NCBI GenBank assembly: GCA_021399445.1
Contig: JAJTUQ010000004.1
Span: forward strand, 6,510,001 to 6,574,000
Length of the DNA: 64,000 bases
Direction: 5' to 3'
Origin: Xylogone sp. PMI_703
Lineage: Eukaryota > Ascomycota > Leotiomycetes
This document shows positions 10,501-21,844 of this stretch, one piece after another. The position numbers were made by a program, and so were the translations under genes. Every line of letters starts with the position of its first letter. Position 1 is the stretch's first letter. The notes below the pieces were generated by a model. The model was given only the letters and a program-made list of their open reading frames with translations. It had not been told where the DNA came from and made no database searches.

Positions 10501-13500
10501 ACAGTCTATTCAACCATCAACTAACTGTGCTGTGTTACTCCTGCTGGTTGGTTCCCAATGTCTCGCATCTTCGCCCTTTGGCGCCCTTTTGCTGGGAGAA
10601 ACACACCATCCCAGCCTGTCCCTATGCTAATGCAGGGCTAATGTCCTCCCAACGGCGGCGAGGATGGGAAAACCGCAAACTAGACGCCATCAGGTTGGCT
10701 CCTGGGACGGTACAAGACCCTCAGCCTGGGAGTCGCCAGTGCTGGGCAGGGCATCAATGGTGACAGACAGCAGTCTCGGGCAATGCTACTTACTAACCCG
10801 TCACTACAGTGGCCCTACGATACTGCAATCCAATCCTGACAGCATCGTACAGAATCGCACTGCACATCCACTTCACCAGCGCTACAGCCGCATCGCCAGC
10901 TGCTCCGTGCTGCTAGCAAAGGACATGTACGCATCTCCCTGGAGTCTGTCACTCCTGCCCCATCACTACTGCCGTCAGTGCCATCGGCCCCCCGCGGGCC
11001 AGAAGCATCAATGCGCACAGGCAAATCGATCGAGATCGTGCCAGATCGGGCGTGTCTCTAGGGAGGCGCCTTGCTCTCCTAGTCCTCGTTTGTCCTTGAT
11101 ACCTGGACTAAATCGTCACCGGCATGTCTGCTGCTATCTGTGCACTTCCGTCGAGGCTGTTCAGGGTGTGCCACTGTATACAACACCGCACCGTACCACT
11201 CATCCATCCATCTATCTCCGTATCTCGCTCTTCCCTCGACGGTCGTCTCCGGTGTGACGACGCGCCTGTGCTACTGCGTAATCCAGAAACACATTGCTGT
11301 CAAGAAGACAGACTTGTGCGACCACACCGATATGCATCCAGATGGACAAATCTTTCCCATTCCCCTCTTCCCCCCGAATCTAGATGGCGCTGATCGACGA
11401 AGATCGGACAAGCAAAAAAACAAAGCTGTCATTTCTGAGTGCCGCCAGCCAATGTCTTACAGCCCACGATTGTCCAACTGCCGGGCCAAGGGATGAACCC
11501 AACAATCCCATCTTCCTGTGGGAATGATTTCGTGATGGCAGAGAACTCCTGCAGATTCATTCTGTGCTTTGCTTATTTGCGATTTTCTTTTTGCTTTCCA
11601 ATCGGGACTCACAAATGACGGTACCGGCTCTCGACCTATCTGTACCATCGCTAGTATCCAACCTATCGGTGTTCAGCGGCTTTCTACCCACTCTGTGCCA
11701 CTCTCTAAAGACGTGAAAAGGAAGTACCTCCGTACCGCATCTCCAGCATCAGCCCCAAGCCCCAGCAGCTCAGCGTCGCGACGAGATAGGTATCCACATA
11801 GAGCGAGTGATGGGGTACCGAGGGTGCTTACAAAGTAATTACACTCCCGAGGGCTGAAGGAGATCCCAGAGCACGATTAGACGAACTCGGCACTCTGATA
11901 GGTGGGTGGAGTTACGCATCCGGAATGGCCACAGCCGGGCTGCCGCCTCCCCTTCTCGGGCCCGAAGCGAAAAAGCAACTTTCGGCTAATAGGGACTCGT
12001 TGCTGTCGTGGGAGCCACAGCATGGATAGAGTCGCACTGATGACACCGGGGGAGATGATGCTCGCGAGATGTTACATCGTTCTCCTTTTGGGGAAGACCC
12101 AAGGCAGATCTTGTGAAGATCTTCAGCGTCGCCTTAGATTCTACGGCTTGGGCATGGCGTATCGAGCGTATCTCAGGCGGACACCTCCGCCTCGCCCGCC
12201 TCGGTTGCTGGTTGGCTATTTGGGATTGTTTCCAAATCGTCATCAATACAGTACTATCTAAGTATCTAGGTGAATACTCAAGGAACTCCTCCCATTCGAA
12301 GAGGCAGCCAAGTCTTGCCAACGACATCCCTCCTCTACCCTGTCCTTTTCTTATTTCCCCCTTTATCAAATTTTTCTTAATCTCCGGCCTTCGCTTCTTC
12401 ATTTTTGCTTTTTGCAAAGCTAATTGCTCCATTCGGAGAATTATAAATCTTCAATGCCAGTATCCCTGGAAGAGAAAGCCTGGTAAATGATGAAAGCTTG
12501 ATTCTTCTCACTTTCATCCTGACGTTTCTCCACCCGAGATCTGAATAAAGAATACAATGTGGACGGGTGGAACATGCCAGTGGTTTCTTTTACCGAGGCC
12601 AAAAGGAAGATGATGTAGTTGAATTCTTCGCGATTGCGATACGATTGCGTGGCTGAGATTGACCCATACATGCCCTCCTAGATAAAGACCCAGCTGTAAC
12701 TCAAGCTGTGGTACGCAATTCCACTAGCAGAGCTCAGGTGGACAATTCCACAGGTCTTTCTAAGTAATAATTCGTAAGCCCCTCGATTTCTACACTCATG
12801 AGTCCTCTTCATGTTGAGTGTAAGAGAGGTCCGGCCTTTTACCATTCTTACAATTTAAGGGGTAACGGATATATCCTGACGCGCTACCAGATACCAACGT
12901 TTCATGTCAAACAAAAGGGTTGAAAATTTGCTATCTATGTTAGGTTCAAGAAGTGTCTCAGACAATTTAGTCTAGCTTGGTCATCATGAACATGACATTG
13001 GATAACGAGGGGGAAAGAGATATCCAGGAGAATAGCATATTCATGGGGGAAAGCTCCGACTATATTCAATGTGTCTATAGTCAGGTTTCTATTCATAATC
13101 TTTCATCAGGTCATGACTTATTATCCCAGGCCATCACTGTGGATTTTGTAGAGAACTTGGGCTTCTGTCCGCACGTGATCGCTTCCCATTAGAGCAGTTA
13201 CGTGTCGCTCTCCTTGTTGGTACTTCAATCTTCAGCTCAGTATTTTCTTAGTATACCATATCTAAACTATGGTTGCCAAAGTGCCTTTAGGTCCAGTTGT
13301 GATAGCTTCAGGAGTAAAGTACATTTAATCGGGTAGCTACACCAGTAATACGTAACCGGTGTAATACCGTTCGGAGCAACTGCGAGACTACCTGCACGGT
13401 CTCGCTGTTTCTCCGATCCTCCTCCACTTTGGACTCGCAGTTTGGTACGAATATCTAAAACTGCAAACCTGGAGTATAAGCGCATCAATGGAGCTCTCTG

Positions 13501-13650
13501 AAATAAAAGCCTTTGTAAGCTTCTAAATTGCAAAGACCTAGATCGGATAGAGAGACCGCCATTGTGTCACGGATAGTTTCTCTTTGAGTAAATTTGGCCA
13601 ATCCGTACTGCAGCATAGATTATACAACTTCCAGTGACTTAGCAAAGAAA
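10501..13650. other. Gene-poor spacer of about 3.1 kb
   Basis: Only short, mutually overlapping frames are present, none with a recognisable domain, and none joins to another by plausible splicing. It lies between a minus-strand gene start and the denD-like start, so it may hold long promoters or untranslated RNA. A frame at 12986-13192 and one at 13267-13533 (-) were examined and not recognised. Confidence 0.4.
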
Positions 13651-14667
13651 ATGCGGGTTCTCATTACGGGAGCTGCCGGCTTTATAGGCCAGCTTCTTGC
13701 AGGAGACCTTCTGAACGATGCCTCCTTCACAGTCATTCTCGCAGATATTGTCAATCCTCCCATACCTAAGGGTGTGAAGTATCCTCACAATGCAACCTCG
13801 GTGAAGGTCGACTTATACAACGATGCTCATACAATTGTGGATAGGAGCTTAGATGCTGTCTTTGCATTCCACGGCATCATGTCCGCTGGGTCAGAGTCCG
13901 ACTTTGAATTGGGAATGCGAGTTAATGTCGATGCAACCAGGAACCTCCTGGACGCTCTAAGAAAGACATGTCCAGGTATCCGAGTCATCTATTCCTCCAG
14001 TCAAGCAGTTTACGGATCACCACTACCACCAGTTGTGGACGACTCTATTGTCCCCACACCACAATCTTCATATGGCGCTCAGAAGATCATTTGCGAGACG
14101 CTCGTCAATGATTATACTCGCCGAGGTTTCATCGACGGACTCAGTCTGCGGTTTCCCACAATCTCTGTTCGACCAGGACGTCCCACAGCAGCAGCATCTT
14201 CATTCCTATCCGGGATGATCAGGGAGCCTCTAAACGGAATCAACTGCCAAATACCCGTCGAAGACCGGAAATTCGAATCCTGGATCTGCTCTCCGAGAAC
14301 GCTGGTTAGTAATCTCCGACACGCACTCCTGATGTCAACAGCTTCATTGCCCTCGCATATTCGACAGATTAACATGCCCGGCATATGCGTGACTATCCAA
14401 GATATGATGAACGCGCTGGAAGAGGTGGGCGGGAAAGAGAGGCTCAGTCTTTTGACGGAGAAGACACAGCCTGAGATCTTGCCTATGCTGTACTCCTGGC
14501 CGACGCGATTTGATAATACTCGGGCTATTGAGCTGGGGTTTATTCGGGACAAGTCTTTTGTACAGGCGGTTATAGATTATAAGGACAGTCTTTCGTCGCG
14601 TGGTGAGGATAATGCGGGCTCTAAGGGTGGAGCGCTTGAGGATAAGAGCCTAAAGGCAATGTTCTAA
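13651..14667 (+). CDS. NAD-dependent epimerase/dehydratase, D-erythronate dehydrogenase-like (DenD)
   Basis: 338 aa, single exon, ATG at 13651; the frame extends 19 codons upstream only with a TTG start. Short-chain dehydrogenase fold of the extended type: N-terminal G-A-A-G-F-I-G (G-x-x-G-x-x-G cofactor loop), an acidic residue in I-L-A-D-I near the end of beta-2 suggesting NAD, catalytic S-S-Q-A-V-Y-G and Y-G-A-Q-K (Y-x-x-x-K), and a sugar-acid-type L-R-F-P-T-I-S-V-R-P-G segment. The H-G-I-M-S-x-G-S-E motif and overall layout match DenD-like fungal proteins, whose bacterial relatives oxidise D-erythronate. The substrate in this organism is inferred, and other UDP-sugar-type substrates are possible. 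It stands alone, not in an evident cluster. Confidence 0.85.
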   Translation: MRVLITGAAGFIGQLLAGDLLNDASFTVILADIVNPPIPKGVKYPHNATSVKVDLYNDAHTIVDRSLDAVFAFHGIMSAGSESDFELGMRVNVDATRNLLDALRKTCPGIRVIYSSSQAVYGSPLPPVVDDSIVPTPQSSYGAQKIICETLVNDYTRRGFIDGLSLRFPTISVRPGRPTAAASSFLSGMIREPLNGINCQIPVEDRKFESWICSPRTLVSNLRHALLMSTASLPSHIRQINMPGICVTIQDMMNALEEVGGKERLSLLTEKTQPEILPMLYSWPTRFDNTRAIELGFIRDKSFVQAVIDYKDSLSSRGEDNAGSKGGALEDKSLKAMF

Positions 14668-15147
14668 CACAGATCTAGATAAATAGATATATCCCTGAAC
14701 TTGAAAATAATCATATTATCCCAACGCTTTGTGCTCTATGGTGGTGTGAAGCCTGCTTTGATCTAACTTGAAATAAATTGCCCCTTGATGTAACTTTCTG
14801 TGGGAAACTAACAACGGGGTGATATTGATAAATTATTTTCATAAAGATTGAATTGTAAGCTCTGCCAGATAATGGGTCAATATGGGGTTGTATTCATCTA
14901 TGGAACACATAAATAGAGAGTCTAATATTAGTATTAACTGGAATGGTGAGATCCCCCTTTGAAACAGCAGTATGGATGTACTAATGTCAATTTTATTATC
15001 AGAAAATCGGTATGCCCTTTCACATTTGATATTACTCAATTCTCATGTAGTACAGTTACGTTTTTCTTATCCAGATAATAGGGTTTTATCGAAATTGAAA
15101 TATCTAAACAGGAACTACAACTAGCTAGGCAAACTGAAGACCAATCC
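14668..15147. other. Short AT-rich spacer between convergent genes
   Basis: 480 bp between two stop codons. It likely contains both 3' UTRs; no gene is visible. Confidence 0.5.
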
Positions 15148-16572
15148 TTACACAACAACGGGAGTCCACCCTCCGAGTACATATGCAGGGTTGGTATAGT
15201 CCTTCAAGATTTGTGCATCCTGTGGCAACTTCAACTGTCTCGAAACGTTCAACCTCTCACTCGTATCCACCAACTGCCCCTGCAAATTCATAGTCCTGTA
15301 TTCCCAAAGATGCAGATGGCTCGCGTCAAATGGTGGACCCTGGACTGGCCCCCATCCCACAGGATCAATCCCATCAGTCTTTGTATTGATCAGCACCAGC
15401 TCCGCATATGGCCAGTTAGGCATCACGCCGCCGCTGTTATCCGGGAGTCTTGCAAATGTGGAGTTTCCCACACCGCGAATCGTACCGTCTACGAAGACGT
15501 TCCCGTGAATTCCTTCAACTGTACGAGTCCATGTGACGGCGGGACCGCCGGAGATAATCTCGCTACGTAACCAGTATACTGATCCGTACCCAAGTACGGT
15601 ATCTCCATCGCCAGTCAGTGTAGAGTCAACAACATAGATCGTGCCATAAGTTGTAAAAGCGTCCCCGGAACCGTTGAGGTTCATGTTGTCTATGATAACT
15701 CTGGTCCCTTCAACAAGAAGCGCTTCAGCTTGGCCTTTATAGTAGTTATTTATCGTGAAGCTGCTGAGCTGGGTATCTGTCACTCCATGGAAGGAGAATG
15801 CTGGTCGTCTAGAGGGACCTTGGCGGTTTGGTGGGTTGAATGCACTGTTGTTGGGATATCCAACAATCACTTTTGTCCGACTCTGCCCACGTAAAAGAAG
15901 ATTGTTCTTGTATTGCCAGTATACTAGTTCTTCGTAGTTACCGTTCTTGATATATATTGTGATGCGCTTTACGGAGTTCGGAGGCGCCCAATCGATAGCA
16001 CCTTGAACGGTATTGAAATCAGCTGAACCATCTGCCGCAACCGTAACTTGTGTGCTTCCAGCTGCAGGACCATGAGCCTTTGTCGAGAATGTCCAAGGTG
16101 ACTTTGATGAGAAGCCTTGGAAGGGAGAGCCTTGAGATAGGACGAGGACTTCAGGGTCTATCTCAACGTGGTATGTTTTCCCGTATTCCAGTTGGTTGTT
16201 GTGGAGATATATAGTGGCGGTGTTATCATGAATGATTATTGGATAGAAGTAGAAGTCCATGCCGCCGATAATGTTGGTTTGGTAAGTCGTTGTGTCGCTG
16301 TAGTTGGCTTTTGTTGAGCCATTACCATATGGACTTGGAGAAAATGGAATCGAAAGATCGAGGGTATCAATCAATTTCCTGTTTGAGGTGTCGTAAACGC
16401 GAATTGTGCCATTGGATCCTATTGTTGGTGAGGAGGGGAATGTGAGAACAAGATGAGTGTCTATGTTAACATTTTTTTGGCCATTTCTAGGCGAGAGTTG
16501 AAGCTTGTTATTATTCGACGGTGCAGCTGCCACTGTTGAGAGCAGAATAGACACGAAGGTAAGAAGCTTCAT
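15148..16572 (-). CDS. Secreted pectin methylesterase (CE8) with N-terminal Ig-like domain
   Basis: 474 aa, one exon. A signal peptide (about residues 1-17, basic start, hydrophobic core, A-A-A-P end) is followed by an Ig-like/SbsA-type domain (about 25-165, opening with L-S-P-R-N-G) and then a right-handed beta-helix pectinesterase domain beginning D-G-S-A-D-F-N-T-V-Q-G-A-I-D. The two catalytic aspartates are placed at D304 (S-G-D-A-F) and D324 (G-D-G-D-T-V-L-G), spaced as in known pectinesterases. Several N-x-S/T sequons are present. Known role: removes methyl esters from homogalacturonan outside the cell. The Ig-like front domain is less usual for fungal CE8 and more like bacterial architectures; whether this reflects transfer cannot be told here. 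Confidence 0.92.
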   Translation of the reverse strand: MKLLTFVSILLSTVAAAPSNNNKLQLSPRNGQKNVNIDTHLVLTFPSSPTIGSNGTIRVYDTSNRKLIDTLDLSIPFSPSPYGNGSTKANYSDTTTYQTNIIGGMDFYFYPIIIHDNTATIYLHNNQLEYGKTYHVEIDPEVLVLSQGSPFQGFSSKSPWTFSTKAHGPAAGSTQVTVAADGSADFNTVQGAIDWAPPNSVKRITIYIKNGNYEELVYWQYKNNLLLRGQSRTKVIVGYPNNSAFNPPNRQGPSRRPAFSFHGVTDTQLSSFTINNYYKGQAEALLVEGTRVIIDNMNLNGSGDAFTTYGTIYVVDSTLTGDGDTVLGYGSVYWLRSEIISGGPAVTWTRTVEGIHGNVFVDGTIRGVGNSTFARLPDNSGGVMPNWPYAELVLINTKTDGIDPVGWGPVQGPPFDASHLHLWEYRTMNLQGQLVDTSERLNVSRQLKLPQDAQILKDYTNPAYVLGGWTPVVV

Positions 16573-17883
16573 TTTGAGAGCACTATAAAGGCTTCAGTTA
16601 TTGATCCCTTCGATACTGTCCTCCACTTTGTGCCATCGCGTGCTTATTATACATTTATCGTCTTGTAAATTTAGTTATTCCAGATTGCCGACGGATTAAA
16701 CACGCACCGAAAGAGATACATTCTTCCGGTCATTCATTTGCAGCAATCACAATCGGTATAGAAATGTACGAGATCTCACAATGAGACCCTATCCTTGCCT
16801 TGGAGGGCGGGGGAGCTCTCTCGAGGAAGGTTTACTATCCGACTGTGGTAATTAACCTCTAAGGTGCAGGATTAGTCGGCTCTGTACCTTGCTTAGCAAA
16901 GAGCTCAATCCCTTGCTCCCAGAGGTATTGTATAACTCGTGGAGGTAATTTTACTTTGAAATAGTTTTTATTGGATAAATTATCTTATTAATTGCTTTAC
17001 AAGGTTTCACGGCATCATGCCGACCATGCCTGACGCCCATAAATTCCATAATTATATAAAATTCCCGTAGTATCGATAATGCAGCCTCCAAATGAAACCT
17101 ACCATAAATTACTTCAATAGAAGTTTCTTTGTTATCCGTATTGACTGGAGGCTTTGCTTGAAGCCTTTAACGTGCGAGCCGGGAACAGTCCAACAAACCA
17201 GAGGTGGAGCGCTCAAATTGAACCAACCCCATTTTCGAAAGTTATTGGTCTTAGCCAATGAAAGGACAGAACAAGATATAAATGCTCTTTAAGTGGTGGA
17301 AATATAGGCGGCTGGCAAATATCCTAAACTAACCCGGAAGAATGTTGATCTTGCGGTAATAATTTATCAGTGACGGCGGGGTCCGGAGTACCCCAGTTTT
17401 TGGGGTTGTTGGGGTAAAGTTCTTGTCGTCACATGAGATATTGAGGGTATGTATAGACCCAAATTACGAAACGAACACATACAGATATGATGTGCGGCCG
17501 AAGATGATACTTAACTGCCAGAACACTGGTTCAACATACCACATGCATAGTGAGGAATCAAGACTGAGTTGACTTTCTTATCCTAAGATGCATTTGTAGT
17601 ACTATTTACAGTGGAAATTTCATACCGAGATCTAAATTGAATACATCCCTCATATTGGGAGATATGACTATATTGAATAGATATTGCGAAACCGTGGGTT
17701 ATAGTAGTCCGCAGCTACTTCGGTTGTTGTAGGAGCTGTGTAAGAGTTTATTCGCACATGGCCATGGCTTCTGACAAAAAGTCCGTTATATGCACGTGAT
17801 GCACGGCCGAAATCTGGCTAACACTTGGCCTCTTTTAGTACGGAATGAATAGTTAATAATACTTCACTCTCACATCACCGTGA
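16573..17883. other. AT-rich intergenic region upstream of the pectin methylesterase gene
   Basis: Holds the promoter of the pectinesterase gene (a TATA-like run near 16645-16655) and otherwise no supported gene. A nested hairpin lies at 17370-17432. Confidence 0.4.
17370..17432. repeat. Nested imperfect inverted repeat (hairpin-forming, 63 bp)
   Basis: Outer arms GTGACGGC (17370-17377) and GTCGTCAC (17425-17432) pair with one mismatch. An inner perfect hairpin ACCCCA/TGGGGT lies at 17390-17406 with a five-base loop. It sits in an AT-rich spacer and could be a tiny element remnant or a structured RNA. Confidence 0.45.
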
Positions 17884-18471
17884 ATCTCCAGTGGCAAAAC
17901 GCTGGAAGAATGTCCCCGAGTAAACCCTCGCTTTCCGATCTCTCTGGGGATCTTCTATTCTGTTTTTAAGCTACTTGGCCGGCCAAGCAAGTTATCTCTT
18001 GCACTAAGTTCTCCCAAATTCTTCCATCTTCCGGCAAAGTACTATGATCTCGATCGCTATAGGGACAATCCTGGATTTGCTCAAAAGATAGGCCGGCCGG
18101 TGTCTGTATCTTGGGGGGATTCGAAGGCGCAAGGTGCAATAATCAGGTGGCTTGCAATGTCAGGGGGTGATGATATTGATGATCCCCGTACTGACGTGGA
18201 GGAACGAGAGGATGATCTGGACTACCAACCTGAGGATGAATGGTTGCTTGATGAAGAGGCATAAAATGAGAAATACGGAGAGAGGTTCAAGCCGTATGAG
18301 GAAAGAGAAGAAGGGAAAGAAGAAGTAGTAGTCCAGAAGATATCAGAGGACTGGTTAAGGCAAAAATGCAGGATACAGAGCAGGATAATATTTTGTTCAG
18401 AGTGTTATAAGTTGATGCGGGTGGATCCGGAGGATCCAGTGTGTACAAACACGTTGACGAGACCGCTGTAA
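17884..18471 (+). pseudogene. Decayed coding remnant, unrecognised, possibly F-box-like
   Basis: One frame stays open from 17884 for 126 codons, meets a TAA at 18262-18264, then stays open in the same frame for another 68 codons to 18471. The translation looks like real protein: K-F-F-H-L-P-A-K-Y-Y-D-L-D-R-Y, then an acidic segment ending P-E-D-E-W-L-L-D-E-E-A, then after the stop a charged stretch and a Cys pair in I-F-C-S-E-C-Y-K-L. Fungal F-box-type proteins often have S-L-A-L followed by such a C-x-x-C-x-K-L element; this likeness is weak. No ATG opens the frame, so it is probably a relic. A GTAAGT at the end could be a fossil splice donor. Confidence 0.4.
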
Positions 18472-19522
18472 GTCGACCGACCGCATCTCTGGTTGGTATC
18501 CATATTGATAATGTTTATAGATGGCTGAGACACTGCGGGCCATGTGCCGATGCTGCGGATCTTCCGAGGCACGTCGTTTTGACTTAAAGTGATGGACATA
18601 TTCCATCACTAGCACCTGTCAAGCAAATATTCAATACCGGGCTATCTGGAAGTCAGTGTTTTCCTTTAGCACCTCAGTGATCTTATAGAGAGACGAATTC
18701 TCAGAATGCACATCGGCTGAATTCAATGAGCCTCTACCAAATGAGATGGCTGTTTAAGAGCAGAAGGACTTTGTTATCCTCTGAATTACCGGTGTGACTT
18801 AAGAGACAAGAGAGTAGTATACTATTTCCCAAAGGAATGTGTAATATAGTTCTCCTTGCATTCGCACGGTATCAGTGTTCTCTTTGGGAGGCTTAATAAC
18901 GTGACGTGAGGTATAAAGATTCATGAAGTTCGACCTCCAAGCAATACACGGGAATTAAACCTTTCAAGCTCATGACTACTATTATGCTGAGTACGATGTC
19001 GCGGGATATGTTCGTCACGGGATGCGGGAAACAGGAATATCTTCAAAGCCACAGATCTTGCAATATAATGCTGTATTATGGCTATCCTGTCCAATTTGTT
19101 CTTAGAGTGGGCTGACGACTAATTACCCCGCATTGCCCTATAGATCTACGGAGCATGATATCCGTCATCCTTTTCGTGGAGATATTGGTATGCGCTTTCT
19201 GGCTATCCCGTTTCTCCAAATTCATGGCTTGGAAGTGAGTTTCCTGAGCTCCTCTTTTGATCTTGATCTGGTCTAGTACCATACGCTTCTATCGATCTAC
19301 GGGATACCTTTTACGGTTATGCGGCTCATCTGCATTCTCTGGACTTAAATACTACTTTAATGGATGGAGTTGCTCGCAGCGGACTTTGTATCCAATTTCA
19401 GTTGATTCTAACTCTAGAGGCTATTATACTTAATACATTACGGAAAGTCTCCTCTATAATCAAGCAGTCTTTTATTTTACGTATGTTCTAAGTTCCGGTA
19501 CGTCTTAATAAACACTAAATAT
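18472..19522. other. Spacer and promoter of the sugar transporter gene
   Basis: AT-rich sequence without a supported gene, leading to the transporter ATG at 19523. Confidence 0.4.
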
Positions 19523-21202
19523 ATGGGAAGCTTTTCTTCCTTGGTAGGAGTGACCAACTTGATGCCACAGATCCTTACAACAATTTTTAGTATTCGATCC
19601 GATATGGATATTCCAACCACGCTACTTGTCGTGGATAAGCCCCAGAATCGATGGAAGACGCTTCTTGCTAGTAAAACATTCTTGTTTTGGAGCCTCTATT
19701 CCTTCCTATCTTTGGTCGTTATCGGATTTGACTTGTCACTTCCCGGCCAGGTTCTTTCAATGCCAGCTTTCAATAAGGAATTTGGAAGGATCTTTGACAA
19801 CTCTTATGTCACTCCAGCGCTTTGGCAGTCGTTGTGGAATGGGCTCAGTCAACTTGGACAGTGTATCGGGGCGCTGTTATTTACACCAATTGCCAATTAT
19901 TATGGACGCAGGTGGTCCTATATTGTCGCATCCTGCACTTGTATCGTTGGCATTGCATTACAATTTGCCTCTCACGAATGGAAATTGATGCTTGTAGGAA
20001 GACTTGTCAACGGGCTTGGTCTAGGCATGTGTTTCACCTTTGCACCGCTCTATATTGGCGAGAATTGCTTTCCGGAATTGCGAGGGTTCTTCTTGGTCTT
20101 TCTCAATTGGTCAATTACATACGGACAATTTTTTGCAGCCTTAACGGCTCGATGGTCCGAGACTCTTTCCGGAAACGCCGCCTGGCGCGTTCCTATTGCA
20201 ATGCAATGGTTATTTCCTGTCATTGCCTTGATTTTGATACCTTTCTTCCCAGAGTCTCCATACTTCATTCTCACAAAATACAAAGATGGAGAAAAGGCGC
20301 GAACTGCTTTGGACAAGCTATACGGCAAGCATAATGTTGAGCTAATCGAGCGTCGAATGAGGGAGCTGCAAATTGAGATCGCGGTCCATGATCAAATTTC
20401 AGAGGGTGTTACATGGAAGGACTGTCTACGACAGAGCAATCTGGAGCGTACAGGCCTTACTTTCCTCACCGGAGCTACCCAGCAAGTCATTGGCACCTCT
20501 TTCATATTTTCATACTTTGGGTACTTCGTGGCACTTTTCGGAGTTGCCAAGCCTTTCGACATGTCAGTCGTATTCTACCTTGCTGGTATCATTGGTAATA
20601 GTATGGCCTTTTACTTAATTGAGAGAATTGGAAGGCGCACTCTGATCGTTCAAGGACTTCTTATTATGTGGATCATGTTAATTCTGATTGGAGGACTTGC
20701 ATTTGCTTCGGGAAGTAATATTCCTAATACCCTTGTGGCATTATTTGTGGTTTGGGGTTGGATATACAACCTCACGCTTGGAGCTGGAGCTCTAGTTCTC
20801 TCGTCTGAAATATCTGATCTCAGTCTCAGGGCTTATACTCAACCTCTTGTAACGATTGCTAATGCTGGAGTCGGCTGGATCAGCAATTTTGTGTCACCGT
20901 ACCTGATTAACCCGGATGAAGCTGACCTTGGAGCCAAAGTTGGTCTGATTTTTGGTGGCCTGGGATTCCTCTCATGGATATGGGCATACTTTTATGTTCC
21001 AGAGACCAATTCTTTCACGTACGCAGAGCTGGCATATCTATTCAAGAATAAGACAAGCCGCCGTAAGTTTCCAGAAGCTATTGCCAAGTATCGACAAAAT
21101 CTTGCTAGGAGCGGAGTTATGGATGAAAATGTGACAGCAGGTGTTATTGTAACTGCTGATGGAGAAAAAGAGACTGTTGAGCATGCTGAATCTGTTAAAT
21201 AG
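19523..21202 (+). CDS. MFS sugar transporter (alpha-glucoside/maltose permease-like)
   Basis: 559 aa, intron-free. Twelve hydrophobic segments can be picked out. Sugar-porter signatures: N-Y-Y-G-R-R-W after TM2, V-G-R-L-V-N-G-L-G-L-G in TM4, F-F-P-E-S-P-Y-F (P-E-S-P-R/Y type) after TM6, E-R-I-G-R-R-T in the second half and Y-V-P-E-T-N after TM12. Known family: proton-coupled uptake of sugars across the plasma membrane. The long N-terminal cytosolic tail and overall pattern suggest the fungal alpha-glucoside permease branch, but substrate is not certain. It stands between pectinesterase and arabinofuranosidase genes, which fits a sugar-uptake role in plant wall use. The third in-frame ATG (19607) could also start it. 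Confidence 0.88.
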   Translation: MGSFSSLVGVTNLMPQILTTIFSIRSDMDIPTTLLVVDKPQNRWKTLLASKTFLFWSLYSFLSLVVIGFDLSLPGQVLSMPAFNKEFGRIFDNSYVTPALWQSLWNGLSQLGQCIGALLFTPIANYYGRRWSYIVASCTCIVGIALQFASHEWKLMLVGRLVNGLGLGMCFTFAPLYIGENCFPELRGFFLVFLNWSITYGQFFAALTARWSETLSGNAAWRVPIAMQWLFPVIALILIPFFPESPYFILTKYKDGEKARTALDKLYGKHNVELIERRMRELQIEIAVHDQISEGVTWKDCLRQSNLERTGLTFLTGATQQVIGTSFIFSYFGYFVALFGVAKPFDMSVVFYLAGIIGNSMAFYLIERIGRRTLIVQGLLIMWIMLILIGGLAFASGSNIPNTLVALFVVWGWIYNLTLGAGALVLSSEISDLSLRAYTQPLVTIANAGVGWISNFVSPYLINPDEADLGAKVGLIFGGLGFLSWIWAYFYVPETNSFTYAELAYLFKNKTSRRKFPEAIAKYRQNLARSGVMDENVTAGVIVTADGEKETVEHAESVK

Positions 21203-21844
21203 TCAAAGGCAGGAGCTCAAAACACTTGAATTTAACGGATTTAGATCTTGTATAGCTTTAGTTTGCCTAAGTCTAGCTTTTTAGTCTTTCTGATCAGATT
21301 CCCTGAGGGGAGGAGCGGATGTAGGGGGAAAAATACTCTACATTTGTGAAATTACCATCAAATACTTTTTGTTATACATCATTAGGCATTAAAACAGCAT
21401 TATAGTAAAACAAAAACAAGAATTGATTTACTATAAATTTTGTATTATAAGTTCCGCTTAATTTCTGTGGTGAGGAGCTGTAATCACTGGGGTATTATAC
21501 GTATCGTAGATATTGAAAGAGCTGATTGAAAGCCGCGTTGACATCTTATTAAAGCATTGTGATCTTGTTGATTGTTGCTTAAGCCATCGCTCATATGTCT
21601 TTCTTAACTAGCTGAAGAATAAGTGCAAAGGCAAGAAGAGAGCTGAACAATCTGTAGTAATTGCAGAAAAGAGTATCCTCTGACTAATTGCCTCTTGATG
21701 GTATTTTCATATGATAGGTCTAGGCTCGCAATATTACTAGAGCTGGGCATGTAGTCTTTTAATCTGACACAACCGGGCTTCAGCCTGGTTTACAATACAG
21801 CCGCTGCCTATTGCGCAAATTTAATCATTAAGATCTATTTGTAT
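21203..21844. other. AT-rich spacer after the sugar transporter
   Basis: Terminator-side sequence of the transporter. No supported gene. Confidence 0.4.
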
